A stretch of DNA of 28,190 nucleotides, from positions 1-28,190 of the forward strand of contig JAFUXE010000033.1 in assembly GCA_017477205.1 (NCBI GenBank), read 5' to 3'. A model generated the notes under the pieces. The model was not told where the DNA came from and did not search any database. It saw nothing but the letters and a program-made list of their open reading frames with translations. Made by a program: the position numbers and the translations under genes. Source of the stretch: Alloprevotella sp. Its GTDB lineage: Bacteria > Bacteroidota > Bacteroidia > Bacteroidales > Bacteroidaceae. Below are positions 7,681 to 16,100 of the stretch, in pieces. Every line of letters begins with the position of its first letter. Within the stretch, counting starts at the first letter, position 1.

Positions 7681-7850
7681 AAAGCCTCCCTTCTTCCAAG
7701 CAGTAAACAAGCTAACGAGTAAACGAGTAAACAAGTAGACAAGCTCTTTGCGGCGCAGCAAGCTCGTCTACTGGTTTACTTGTTTACTTGTCAACTGAAA
7801 TGTCAACTTGTCAACTCGTCAACTAACAGCTGCAAAGAAGGGAGGCTTTT
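7681..7850 (+). terminator. clpB terminator hairpin enclosing an 8-nt micro-repeat array
   Basis: The outer arms AAAGCCTCCCTTCTT (7681-7695) and AAGAAGGGAGGCTTT (7835-7849) are perfect complements, followed by T and CG, and start 7 nt after the clpB stop. Instead of a short loop they enclose 139 nt. This interior holds 8-nt units of the type GAGTAAAC on the left and TTACTTGT or GTCAACTT on the right. The left and right unit blocks pair with each other over about 27 bp with three mismatches, around TTTGCGGCGCAGCAA. Confidence 0.7.
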
Positions 7851-7879
7851 CGTAAACCGCTACGATTCGCGAGCCGCAC

Positions 7880-7978
7880 CTATCGTGCCTGCATCAGGCG
7901 CAGCCACTTGCGGTAGCCCAGCAGGGCCATCACGGTGTAGAAGGTATAGAGCGCGCCGTGGAAAGGTACGCCCTCCTT
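7880..7978 (-). pseudogene. Remnant of a pnuC-like gene, last 32 codons only
   Basis: Read on the minus strand this encodes KEGVPFHGALYTFYT followed by VMALLGYRKWLRLMQAR and a stop. It closely matches the C-terminus of the intact PnuT at 12983-13597 (KGVPFHGCLYAFYT, then MAILGYRKWLRLMQ). Nothing upstream of residue 1 belongs to a transporter; the match ends abruptly at a junction with another fragment. It is either a decayed second paralog or a fragment left by rearrangement. Confidence 0.8.
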
Positions 7979-8093
7979 CGAAATCCTTCCATGTGTTCAT
8001 AAACACGCGCTTGTCGCTGTCCATGTTCAGCCAGTTGCCGAAACTGTCCTCGAGGTAGTAGGGATAGTTCTCGTAGCCCGCAAAAGCCCCATG
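7979..8093 (-). pseudogene. Fragment of an unidentified protein joined to the pnuC remnant
   Basis: On the minus strand a frame reads HGAFAGYENYPYYLEDSFGN and then WLNMDSDKRVFMNTWKDFE. The composition (aromatics, Asn, Asp) looks like a real, probably secreted, protein and not random sequence. It is preceded by a stop codon and has no start. It joins the pnuC remnant out of frame at about 7976-7980. I cannot name the family. Confidence 0.5.
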
Positions 8094-8260
8094 TCAGCCC
8101 TGTTACGGCCTAAGTCGCTACGGCGGCGAGCACGGCAGATTACTTTTTGCTATATGGTGAAAATTCCGCTTTTCCCCGACTCCGCGCCCTGAAAAAGCTT
8201 GGAAACAGGGTGAAAATCCAATTTGACACGATTTGACAAACAAATGACAAGAGCGCTATG

Positions 8261-8291
8261 TTTGCCCGCTCGCAATATTTTTAGACCTTTG
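8261..8291 (+). promoter_or_regulatory. Bacteroidetes-type promoter of the BspA-like operon
   Basis: TTTG (8261-8264), then exactly 19 bp, then GACCTTTG (8284-8291), one mismatch to TAnnTTTG. The next gene starts at 8432, giving a leader of about 135 nt in which I recognise no riboswitch. Confidence 0.65.
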
Positions 8292-8431
8292 CGGCGACAA
8301 ATCGTATTGAAGGCAAAGCTGGATGAAACGGAAGAATATACCACCAAGTAGGATAGGTCTGACAGCCCAACAGCCGGTTTACGATGCCATTGGCAAGCAA
8401 ACTAAAAAATTATAAATATAATTCCATACCT

Positions 8432-9004
8432 ATGAGGAACCAATGTCTTATGTGCATGGCAGGTGTATTCCTGTCTCTTTTGATGCTACCATCTGTGGCG
8501 GGCGCCCAGAAACTGGAAAGCGGCTCGGACTTCTACACGGGCTACCTGACGACGACGAACTTCGACAAGGCCAACACCATCAAGTCCATCGATGGGGTGC
8601 TGTACATGATTTACGAGGATGTCCCCATTGCCCTGGTGAGGTACCCCGCCATGAACACGCGCACGGAATATGAGAGTCCCTCCACCGTCCGGCGCATCTG
8701 CAACAACGCCTTTCAGGGTACGAAGTTCCTAAAGACGCTGAAGCTCCATAACCAGGTCACCGAAGGCAGCTACGTCAGTCTTGCCATCGGCGAGGGTGCC
8801 TTCAACGACAGCTCCATCGAGAACTTTGTCGTGGTGGAGAACGACCAGAGCAGCCTGAGTCAGGTGAAAGAGGAGAAGCCGACGGAGCGGAGAGCCGTGG
8901 CCCGATATGACCTTAGTGGCCGCCGGACAAGTGAAAACGCCGGTGGCGTGCAGATAGTCCGCTATAACGACCAGACATCAGAAAAGGTCGTAAAGAAGAA
9001 ATAA
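8432..9004 (+). CDS. Secreted protein with LRR_5-like segment and a C-terminal sorting-like tail
   Basis: This 190-residue product has a clear signal peptide (residues 1-25, ending SVAGA before Gln). The start at 8432 is chosen because it begins this signal; an upstream in-frame ATG at 8384 would add 16 polar residues. The middle contains a degenerate BspA-like pattern (VRRICNNAFQGTKFLKTLKL at about 87-106 and IGEGAFNDSSI at about 119-129). The C-terminus has YDLSGRR (159-165) and ends GGVQIVRYNDQTSEKVVKKK, a pattern common at the ends of secreted Prevotella proteins and possibly a sorting signal. The next gene follows after 37 bp on the same strand. Function unknown; probably a surface or secreted partner of the BspA-like protein. 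Confidence 0.75.
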   Translation: MRNQCLMCMAGVFLSLLMLPSVAGAQKLESGSDFYTGYLTTTNFDKANTIKSIDGVLYMIYEDVPIALVRYPAMNTRTEYESPSTVRRICNNAFQGTKFLKTLKLHNQVTEGSYVSLAIGEGAFNDSSIENFVVVENDQSSLSQVKEEKPTERRAVARYDLSGRRTSENAGGVQIVRYNDQTSEKVVKKK

Positions 9005-9041
9005 GAAGCAAATCACTTTATTTTATTATAGTTACACACAC

Positions 9042-10799
9042 ATGAAACATTTCCTACACAAACTGTTCCTCGCCGTCCTGCTGGCGACGGGAAGCATCTG
9101 CGAGAGTGTCGCCATCACGGCCCCGTTTGAAGTCAACGGTATCTTCTATGAAATCCTCTCGGAAGCCGACATGACCGTACAGGTCTGTGTCCCCAACGCC
9201 AAGCCAAGCAACTGGTACACGTATTTCTCGGGGATGCTGAACATCCCGGCAACCATCGCCTACGAGGGAAAGACCTACACCGTGGAAGCCATCAAGCATG
9301 AGACGTTCCAAGGGCAAAGGGCTCTGACATCCGTGGTCATCCCCAAGACTGTGAAGACGATCGGCTATCGTGCCTTCAAGGGTGTTACAGGCCTGAAGAG
9401 CATCGTCTTTGCCAGCGACGGAGCGCTGACAACCATTGAGCGCGAAGCCTTTGAGTCGAGTTCCATCTCAAGCCTCGCTCTCCCCAGTTCGCTCACTTAC
9501 ATCGGTGAAGACGCTTTCAAGTACTGCGAGTCGCTGAAGAGCATCAGAGGCGGGGAATCCTTGGAGACGCTGGACAATAATGCCTTTCAGGGGTGCATCA
9601 GCCTCACGGAGTACACCTGCCCCCCAAAGCTCAAGACCATCGGCGACAATGCCTTCTGGAACTGCAAGTCGCTGCGGACGGTCACGATGAACGACGGCCT
9701 CGAGACAATCGGCAACGACGCCTTCCTGGAGTGCTCAGTGCTGGAGAACGTGAACATGGGCAACACCGTGAAGAAGATTGGGTGGGAAGCCTTCCGCTGG
9801 TGTCTGAACCTGAGACACATTGAGATTCCGAACTCCGTGGTGGACATGGATTATGGTACTTTTCGTTTCTGCACAGGCTTGGAGAGCATCAAACTGAGCA
9901 ATTCCCTCACCAAGATTCCGGGCTGGTGTTTTGAGCAGACGGCCATCACGAGCATTGATATTCCCGACGGAGTTAATATCATTATGCCGTATGCCTTTCA
10001 GGACTGTGCCTCGCTGACGACCATACATTGGGGCAGGTCTTTAGAGACCATCGGCGACAATGCCTTCCTCGGTACTGCTATTAAGACGTTGGAACTGCCA
10101 GAGCCATTGAAGGAAATCGGCGGTGCGGCTTTCGCTAAATGCCAGAGTCTGACTAAGGTAACAATTCCTTTTACAGTCATTAAGATTACCGATGCTGCCT
10201 TCTCAGAATGTTCCCAACTTAAAGAAGTGAATTGTCTGGCCGTCACACCGCCTCAAATACCATACACTAATATCCCCTTCACGCTTTGCGACAACCCCGT
10301 CAACGTACATATCTATGAAGGACTGAAAGGCGACTACGAATCATCGATTGGATGGTCCGAGGCTATCCAGAAGAATGTTGTAATCCTCATTGACGACCTG
10401 CCAGCCCTGAAGGCCACGTCCATCACCATCGACCAGGCTGAGTACTATTGCGCGGTCGGCGCCAGCGGTCAGGCTACAGCTACCATACAGCCCACCAATG
10501 TCTATACGCATGAGCTGTCGTGGAGCAGCAGCGACGAAACCGTGCTCTATATCGACGAGTTCACAGGCATGTTCGTCGGACTGGGCGAAGGCACCGTCAC
10601 CATCACGGCCACTGCTACAGACGGAAGTGGCGTCAGTGCCACAGCCACAGTGCATGTAGGCACCGGCGAGACCGCCGTGAGTCGCGTCGTCACCACCAGA
10701 ATGCCATCTTCGATCTACAACCTTCAGGGTCAGCAGCTCCTGACGCCCCGGAAAGGCATCAACATCCTCAACGGTAAGAAAGTTGTTATAGCAAACTAA
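9042..10799 (+). CDS. BspA-like leucine-rich-repeat surface protein with a Big_2 domain
   Basis: The 585-residue protein has a signal peptide (about residues 1-24). From about 75 to 400 it carries roughly a dozen 22-24-residue BspA/TpLRR repeats such as LETIGNDAFLECSVLENVNM and LKTIGDNAFWNCKSLRTVTM. A bacterial Ig-like group 2 (Big_2) domain lies at about 458-540 (ATSITIDQAEYY to VSATATVHV). The C-terminus has IYNLQGQQLLTPRKGINILN and GKKVVIAN, the short tail typical of secreted Bacteroidetes proteins and a possible type IX secretion signal. Family members bind host or microbial surface proteins; that function is from family knowledge, not shown here. It is probably co-transcribed with the preceding gene. 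Confidence 0.9.
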   Translation: MKHFLHKLFLAVLLATGSICESVAITAPFEVNGIFYEILSEADMTVQVCVPNAKPSNWYTYFSGMLNIPATIAYEGKTYTVEAIKHETFQGQRALTSVVIPKTVKTIGYRAFKGVTGLKSIVFASDGALTTIEREAFESSSISSLALPSSLTYIGEDAFKYCESLKSIRGGESLETLDNNAFQGCISLTEYTCPPKLKTIGDNAFWNCKSLRTVTMNDGLETIGNDAFLECSVLENVNMGNTVKKIGWEAFRWCLNLRHIEIPNSVVDMDYGTFRFCTGLESIKLSNSLTKIPGWCFEQTAITSIDIPDGVNIIMPYAFQDCASLTTIHWGRSLETIGDNAFLGTAIKTLELPEPLKEIGGAAFAKCQSLTKVTIPFTVIKITDAAFSECSQLKEVNCLAVTPPQIPYTNIPFTLCDNPVNVHIYEGLKGDYESSIGWSEAIQKNVVILIDDLPALKATSITIDQAEYYCAVGASGQATATIQPTNVYTHELSWSSSDETVLYIDEFTGMFVGLGEGTVTITATATDGSGVSATATVHVGTGETAVSRVVTTRMPSSIYNLQGQQLLTPRKGINILNGKKVVIAN

Positions 10800-10874
10800 G
10801 CAATTGACATGAGTCCTCACACCTATCGCTATCCGCTTGGAAGCAACAAACATCGAGCAGATAATTACCAGTGA

Positions 10875-11072
10875 ATGATGGAGATACTCATTCTCATAGG
10901 AATCATCATCGTGGCTGTTGCTGTTTTCGCTGGAGGCGGCGTCCTGGGCTGGATATTGAAAGGTCTCGGTTCTGTCTTTGACTTATTACTAGACGGCTGG
11001 AGCACACTTATGAAGGTTATCTTTTGGGGATTCATCATCATCATGTTCTTAATGGCTGTGCTTGCGGGATAG
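10875..11072 (+). CDS. Small two-helix membrane protein
   Basis: The 65-residue product has two hydrophobic helices, about residues 4-27 (ILILIGIIIVAVAVFAGGGV) and 45-63 (LMKVIFWGFIIIMFLMAVLA), separated by a short amphipathic stretch. Starts at 10875 and 10878 are both possible. It lies 75 bp after the BspA-like gene and just before a terminator-like hairpin, which supports a genuine last gene of that transcript. No family is recognised. Confidence 0.6.
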   Translation: MMEILILIGIIIVAVAVFAGGGVLGWILKGLGSVFDLLLDGWSTLMKVIFWGFIIIMFLMAVLAG

Positions 11073-11078
11073 ATAGAG

Positions 11079-11109
11079 AGAGGCTGGACTGTAAAGCTCG
11101 GCCTCTTTC
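11079..11109 (+). terminator. Probable intrinsic terminator after the BspA-like operon
   Basis: AGAGGC (11079-11084) pairs with GCCTCT (11101-11106), with further inner pairs around a GTAA loop and one internal mismatch, followed by TTCATT. It starts 6 bp after the stop of the small membrane protein. Confidence 0.55.
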
Positions 11110-11259
11110 ATTAGCGGGTGCGCTTGCCTGTGTCTTGCAAAAAGAACGTGTCTTTTCATATCATTTCGCAGAAATATGCAGCCACGTGGGGCTCGTTTGA
11201 AAGAAAAACATTACTTTTACACCGCTCTTGACGAAACAACGATTCGCAAAAATGCAGAT

Positions 11260-12726
11260 ATGGAAAAAGGATACAGGCCGCTGCTTGATGCGGTAGAACA
11301 GGCCTTGGGACGGTCGCTGAGTAGTACTTCAGACTTTGAGTATCTGAGCTATCAGGTCTTTGAAAAGACGCGTGAGCGGCTGAGTACCTCCACGCTGATG
11401 CGCCTTTGGGGGCGACGCGCTTCTGTCAGTCCGCGCAAATCTACGCTGGACATCTTGGCACGCTTCCTTGGATACAAAGATTCCGCAGATTTCTTCTCTT
11501 CAGAAAAAGAAGATCAAACAGAGAAAGAAGAAAAAGAAGCTCAGTCCGAAAAAGATACGAGTGAAGAGGCAAAAGAGCCCGATGAAACCGCTACTTTTGA
11601 ACAAAAGAAGCGCGCTGCTGGATGGTGGGTGGCAGGTGTTATTGCCGTGTTGTTGATGGCGGCAGGTGCCGTGTACCTTCTTCTAAATAAAGAACGCGAG
11701 CCGCACCGCATTCTGGCGGTCGATGAGATAACGAATACGAAGATGTATCGCATTTCTTCTCGCAAAGGCCTGCGTGGAGAGTTAGGCATTAATAATCATC
11801 GGCTTGCCACCACCTACGAGCTGGCGCACGATAAGCGTTGCTTAGAGCCGAGCGAGTTCGCGATCTTGCAGTATGAGGGCGATTATTACCTTTACAGCGT
11901 CAGTGACAAGCGGTTTATCAACTTTATCGGAGAATTCGTGGACGCGCCTGTTGCATCGAGCGGCACGCATCTCTTGCTGACGCCCCGCAACAGCTGTTTC
12001 GTGTTCTCTTTTGAATGGAGTGGCGTAACCACCACGCTGAACATGAACGAAGGCAACGGTACTGCCTGCACCGATTACGGCATTGCAACAGGCGACTTCG
12101 ATGATGGTAACCTGCTTGAGCTTTACGAAGTGGGCGACTTCGACCCGACCGAGGCTTTAAAGACCATGAAGCAGATGAGAGCGGAATACGAAAAAGCCGC
12201 ACAAACGCTTGTGGCGGAACAGACGTACTGCATCTATACGCTGCAAGACGCCCAGGGGCGTGATGGAAAGCGAAAGCATTATCTGGCAGCCAACGGGCGC
12301 CTCACGGACACGTTCTCCGACTCATGCCGCTTCGTGCTTCACGGCATCCAGGGCGACACGCTCTACGCCTCGCCCAGCTTCCGCGTCTGCTTCCACGCCG
12401 CAGGGCTTGGTATCCCACAGGGTTGCCTGCGCGCGTTCGGCACCATTCGCTATGGCAACGAGCACCGCGACAACTATCGTGGCTATTTGGAGTCCGCGAA
12501 ATTCAGCAACAACAACTATGCCCACTGTCAGGCATTCTTCCTGGGTTCCAACGGCTGTTATGCCATCCGTTGCACCAATGCTCCTGTTTCTAATCAATTC
12601 GCCGGGGCTTTCTGGTGTGTCGTCGATGCCGACGGCGACGGCTCGCCGGATATTGACTATTCCGCTGAGCGGCAATACATCTGGCATGTGGAGCCGTCCG
12701 ACAGAAATGTCGCCGAAGGAATGTGA
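11260..12726 (+). CDS. Membrane protein with N-terminal RLWG-type helical domain and large extracytoplasmic domain
   Basis: From the ATG at 11260 the product is 488 residues. Residues 1-78 contain LSTSTLMRLWGRR and STLDILARFLGYKDSADF, a pattern I know from many Bacteroidetes proteins (usually TLKRLWGY followed by LARFLGY) and read as a compact helical domain of unknown role. A highly charged Glu/Lys linker (about 80-118) leads to one transmembrane helix (about 121-143). The remaining 340 residues are extracytoplasmic and beta-rich, with segments such as EFAILQYEGDYYLYSVSDKR typical of large Prevotella surface proteins. An ATG at 11176 would add 28 residues that do not fit the family opening, so 11260 is preferred. 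It may sense something outside and signal inward; that is inference. Confidence 0.75.
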   Translation: MEKGYRPLLDAVEQALGRSLSSTSDFEYLSYQVFEKTRERLSTSTLMRLWGRRASVSPRKSTLDILARFLGYKDSADFFSSEKEDQTEKEEKEAQSEKDTSEEAKEPDETATFEQKKRAAGWWVAGVIAVLLMAAGAVYLLLNKEREPHRILAVDEITNTKMYRISSRKGLRGELGINNHRLATTYELAHDKRCLEPSEFAILQYEGDYYLYSVSDKRFINFIGEFVDAPVASSGTHLLLTPRNSCFVFSFEWSGVTTTLNMNEGNGTACTDYGIATGDFDDGNLLELYEVGDFDPTEALKTMKQMRAEYEKAAQTLVAEQTYCIYTLQDAQGRDGKRKHYLAANGRLTDTFSDSCRFVLHGIQGDTLYASPSFRVCFHAAGLGIPQGCLRAFGTIRYGNEHRDNYRGYLESAKFSNNNYAHCQAFFLGSNGCYAIRCTNAPVSNQFAGAFWCVVDADGDGSPDIDYSAERQYIWHVEPSDRNVAEGM

Positions 12727-12806
12727 AAACCGATACTCTCACTTCATATAATTCTCGTCATGCCATACCGTTCCGCAACGATTTTACGGGTCACCTGCAT
12801 AACCCC

Positions 12807-12831
12807 AAAAATCGTGTTCCCACGATTTTTT
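12807..12831 (+). terminator. Intrinsic terminator
   Basis: AAAAATCGTG, loop TTCC, CACGATTTTTT: a perfect 10-bp stem with a T-run, 80 bp after the stop of the upstream gene. The A-run before the stem would also let it act on the minus strand for pnuT. Confidence 0.9.
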
Positions 12832-12982
12832 AGAGAGGCTGGCAGAACTATATATACTAGAAGGTATAGAACTACAATAGGAAAGCTCCAAATCGCGAGG
12901 GCTTAAGGAATTAAGATAATAGGAGAAAGATCTGACGAAATCCGAGAAACTTTTGACGAGATGGGAGAAAATGAGACGTTAG

Positions 12983-13597
12983 CTAACGGTTATTGTTTAT
13001 TGAATATGGCGTCTCTTCCTGCATCAGGCGGAGCCATTTACGATAGCCGAGGATGGCCATAGTGGTATAGAAGGCGTAAAGGCAGCCGTGGAAGGGGACA
13101 CCCTTGTAGAAGCACAGGCCGCAGTAGAGGGCGTCGGCAACGAACCAGAGGAGCCATTGCTCGGCATACTTGCGCGAAAGCTGCCAAAGGGCTACAATGG
13201 AGATGGCGCCTGCCAGCGCGTCCCACGTGGGCACGCGGCTGTCGGTATAGTGGGAAAGCAGATAGAAGATGACGCCCCACAGCACCATCAAACCCAAAAG
13301 AGAAAGGAACAACACCCTACGCGGAACGTGGCGTATGGTGAGTTCCTTTTTTCGTTTCCCCCATGCCGTCCAACCGTAAACGACGAGGGAGAGGGAGAAC
13401 AGCGCGATGCCGAACTTGGCATACAGCCCGCGGTCGAAGTAGAGCCACAGGTCGATGGCGTACATCGTGAGGCTCACCAGCCAGAGCCAGATGCTGGCTT
13501 TGTACTCCAGGTAGAGATACAGCAGGCCGAGGGCGGTGCCAAGGGCATCGAGAGAAAGTAAGAGGCTTCCAGATACCCATTGTATAAAATTAGTCAT
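12983..13597 (-). CDS. pnuT: Pnu-family vitamin transporter, probably thiamine (PnuT)
   Basis: The 204-residue protein has about seven hydrophobic helices and Pnu-family features such as WLWLVSLTMYAIDLWLYF near the N-terminus and FVADALYCGLCFYKGVPFHG and YAFYTTMAILGYRKW near the C-terminus. PnuC proteins carry nicotinamide riboside and PnuT carries thiamine. I favour thiamine because the gene follows a TonB receptor preceded by a TPP riboswitch, the arrangement known for thiamine uptake in Bacteroides. No thiamine pyrophosphokinase gene follows here. The stop codon overlaps the palindrome CGTTAGCTAACG (12977-12988). A decayed copy of this gene's 3' end lies at 7880-7978. Confidence 0.88.
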   Translation of the reverse strand: MTNFIQWVSGSLLLSLDALGTALGLLYLYLEYKASIWLWLVSLTMYAIDLWLYFDRGLYAKFGIALFSLSLVVYGWTAWGKRKKELTIRHVPRRVLFLSLLGLMVLWGVIFYLLSHYTDSRVPTWDALAGAISIVALWQLSRKYAEQWLLWFVADALYCGLCFYKGVPFHGCLYAFYTTMAILGYRKWLRLMQEETPYSINNNR

Positions 13598-13763
13598 AAA
13601 AGAATCTGTCGTCGCAAACTTGCTTGCTTGGAGTAAAAGGAGGTAAAGGAGTTAAGGGAGTTAAGGACGAATGTCCTGCGCATGGAGATTATTCACCAGC
13701 AAAGGTATCGTCTTTAACTTCCTTAACTTCCAAATCATGCGAAACTTGATTAAAAGAATCTGT
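13597..13763. repeat. 13-nt direct repeats flanking a 9-nt micro-repeat hairpin
   Basis: TAAAAGAATCTGT occurs at 13597-13609, ending in the pnuT start codon, and again at 13751-13763. Between them, 9-nt units (GGAGGTAAA, GGAGTTAAG, GGAGTTAAG at about 13639-13665) face inverted units (CTTTAACTT, CCTTAACTT at about 13710-13730) that can pair with them. Confidence 0.6.
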
Positions 13764-13794
13764 TATACACATAGCCTTTGCGCCGCATTAATCC

Positions 13795-13814
13795 CCTCCC
13801 CCGAAGGGGGGAGG
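13795..13814 (-). terminator. GC-rich hairpin between the TonB receptor and pnuT
   Basis: CCTCCCCC, loop GAAG, GGGGGAGG: a perfect 8-bp stem 17 bp past the receptor's stop codon. No T-run follows on the minus strand, so partial termination or 3'-end stabilisation, with lower pnuT expression, is as likely as full termination. Confidence 0.45.
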
Positions 13815-13831
13815 AGGGAGGGGGCTTCCAT

Positions 13832-16084
13832 TTAGAACGTTATTGAGCAGTGCACAAGGAAGTGGGCGGGAGCCTGCGCAGAGAATACGGCGTAGGAGTT
13901 CCAGTCATCGTCCTGATAGGCCATGACGCCGCCCTGTCCGTTGCTCTTGAGGCAGGCGTAGGCAGCACCGTTGGCATCGTACTTCTTGGCGAAGAGGTTG
14001 TAGATGGTGATGCCGAGGGAGAGGGAGCGCGCGAAGCGGATGTTGCGGAAGGCGTAGGAGAGGTCGAGGTTGGAGACGCAATAATCATCGAGCATGAGGC
14101 TTACGTCCTGGTCGTCCTGCCGGAAGGAGCGGAAACCCGTGTTCGTCATGTACTGGCGGCCGACGTACTGCGTATGGAGGGAGGCGGTGAAGCCCTTGTA
14201 GTCGAAGGCGAAGATGTTATTCGCGATGAGGCTGGGGCTATAGCTGATGGGCGTATCGCCAAGGTTATAGGCCTCGCCCGTATCGTCCAGCACGACGGTG
14301 TAGTCCTTGATGCGGTTGTGGCTCCACGTCATGTTGTAGTCCCAACGGAACCACTGCAAGGGCTTCCACGCGGCCGTCAGCTCCACGCCGCGACGATAGC
14401 TGTCGCCCACGTTGCGTGCCACGAACTCGCCGTTCTGGTCCTGCTCGCCCGTCAGCACAAACTGGTCCTTGTATTTCATGAGGTAGAAGTTCACGCCTGC
14501 GGAGAACTTCTCGGAACGGTACTTGTATCCCAGCTCCGTGTCGTCCAGCCTCTCGCTCCTGGGCTTCGAGGCACTCCAGACGGCATCCTCGTAGTCGTTG
14601 CGCGTGGGCTCCTTGTGGGCGATGGCGTGGGAGACATAGACGTTGTGGTGGGGCGTGATGTCGTAGTAGAAGCCCGCCTTCGGGTTGAAGAAGCTGAAGT
14701 TTTCGTGGTAGTTGAAGCGCACGGGCTGTCCGGGACCGTACCATTCGTCGCAGGGGCCGTACATGTCGAAATCGACGTAGCGATACTGCAAGTCGAGGTA
14801 GCCCGTCAGGCCTTTTACAATCTCCCAGTTCGCACGTCCGTAGATGTTCAGGTCCTGCTTGTGCGCCCAGTTGCGGTAGTAGGGCTGCTGCGGCAGGATG
14901 TCGCCTTGAAACTGGCGCACCCACATCACCTTTCCATAGTGGCGGCCGTCGTACTTGTTCCATCCTCCTCCGAAGATGACGTCAAGGCCGTCCTTCTTGT
15001 AGTTCAGGGAGAGGACAGTCCCGTAGAAGTCCGCACTGCTGTACTTGCGGCGCACGAGGTCGCTGCGACTTCCGAGCGTGCTTTCGAGCGCATATTCGTA
15101 GAGTTTACGGTCCGCCTTGTACGTTTCGTAGTATCCCAAACCGCGCGTATAGTGGAGGGCAGCGTTCAGCGTGAGGGCGGGCGAGAAGCGCTCCGTCCAG
15201 TGGAACTGGTAGTGCTGCTGGTGGTAGTCGTCAACCTGGTCCTTGTAGAAGCGCGTGTTGCCCTCCGCATCCTTATACTTACCGCTGGGGTTGTAGGTGC
15301 GGCCGTGCGCCTGCTGGTCCTCGCGCGTAGCGTAGTCCCAGGAGAGGTAGGAGCGCTCCGTACCGTTGAAGGTGAGGAACTTCACGAGGCGCCGCTCGCT
15401 GTAATATCCTGCTTGCAGGAAGTAGCTGTACAGGTTGGCAGAAGCGCGGTCGATATATCCGTCGGTACCGATGTTCGAAAGGCGCCCGTTGACGGCCCAG
15501 TGCTTGCCGAGCATACCCGTGGAGAACTGCGCGCTCTCCTTGTGCGTGCCGTAGCTTCCTGCGCTGCCGTCAAGGCGGAAGAAGGGCTTCGGTGTGGCGT
15601 TTTCCGTCTGCATGTTGACGCTGGCACCAAAGGCTCCGCTGCCGTTCGTGCTCGTTCCCACGCCGCGCTGCACCTGTATGCTGCCCAGCGAGGAGGCGAA
15701 GTCGCCCATGTTCACCCAGTAGAGGGCATTCGACTCCGCGTCGTTCAGGGGAATGCCGTTTGCCGTCACGTTGATACGCGTGGGGTCGGTGCCGCGAATG
15801 CGCAGGTACGTATAGCCGATGCCGGCACCTGCGTCGCTCGCCATCGTGACGCTCGGCGTCGTGGCAAGGAGATAGGGGATGTCCTGTCCGAAGTTGCGCT
15901 TGTCCAGCTCCTGACGGCTCAGGTTCGTGAAGGCCACGGGCGTGTGGCGGCTTGCACGTGTGGCCGTCACAGTGGCTTCCTCAAGAGATTGTTCGGAAAT
16001 GGTGTCGCTTTCAAGCACGCGCTGTGCCGGAAGCATGGTGCATCCCAAGAGGAAGGCACCCAGAAAAAGAATTCTTTTCTGCAT
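13832..16084 (-). CDS. TonB-dependent outer-membrane receptor, probably for thiamine
   Basis: The 750-residue protein has a signal peptide (about residues 1-21, ending MLPAQ). A TonB-box-like segment EEATVTATR (35-43) leads into a plug domain (about 45-160) with IRGTDPTRINVTANGIPLND and VQRGVGTSTNGSGAFGASVN. The rest is beta-barrel, ending in the terminal phenylalanine typical of outer-membrane proteins (VHCSITF). No N-terminal carboxypeptidase-regulatory domain is present, so it is not a SusC-type protein. The TPP riboswitch 16 nt before its start and the downstream Pnu transporter point to thiamine or its phosphates as substrate. Uptake would be driven by TonB/ExbBD encoded elsewhere. Confidence 0.93.
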   Translation of the reverse strand: MQKRILFLGAFLLGCTMLPAQRVLESDTISEQSLEEATVTATRASRHTPVAFTNLSRQELDKRNFGQDIPYLLATTPSVTMASDAGAGIGYTYLRIRGTDPTRINVTANGIPLNDAESNALYWVNMGDFASSLGSIQVQRGVGTSTNGSGAFGASVNMQTENATPKPFFRLDGSAGSYGTHKESAQFSTGMLGKHWAVNGRLSNIGTDGYIDRASANLYSYFLQAGYYSERRLVKFLTFNGTERSYLSWDYATREDQQAHGRTYNPSGKYKDAEGNTRFYKDQVDDYHQQHYQFHWTERFSPALTLNAALHYTRGLGYYETYKADRKLYEYALESTLGSRSDLVRRKYSSADFYGTVLSLNYKKDGLDVIFGGGWNKYDGRHYGKVMWVRQFQGDILPQQPYYRNWAHKQDLNIYGRANWEIVKGLTGYLDLQYRYVDFDMYGPCDEWYGPGQPVRFNYHENFSFFNPKAGFYYDITPHHNVYVSHAIAHKEPTRNDYEDAVWSASKPRSERLDDTELGYKYRSEKFSAGVNFYLMKYKDQFVLTGEQDQNGEFVARNVGDSYRRGVELTAAWKPLQWFRWDYNMTWSHNRIKDYTVVLDDTGEAYNLGDTPISYSPSLIANNIFAFDYKGFTASLHTQYVGRQYMTNTGFRSFRQDDQDVSLMLDDYCVSNLDLSYAFRNIRFARSLSLGITIYNLFAKKYDANGAAYACLKSNGQGGVMAYQDDDWNSYAVFSAQAPAHFLVHCSITF

Positions 16085-16100
16085 GATACTTTTCTAATTT

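Noticed and set aside
8150..8347. 65-codon minus-strand frame upstream of the BspA-like operon
   Set aside because: It crosses a good plus-strand promoter, has no family resemblance and lies in AT-rich leader sequence.
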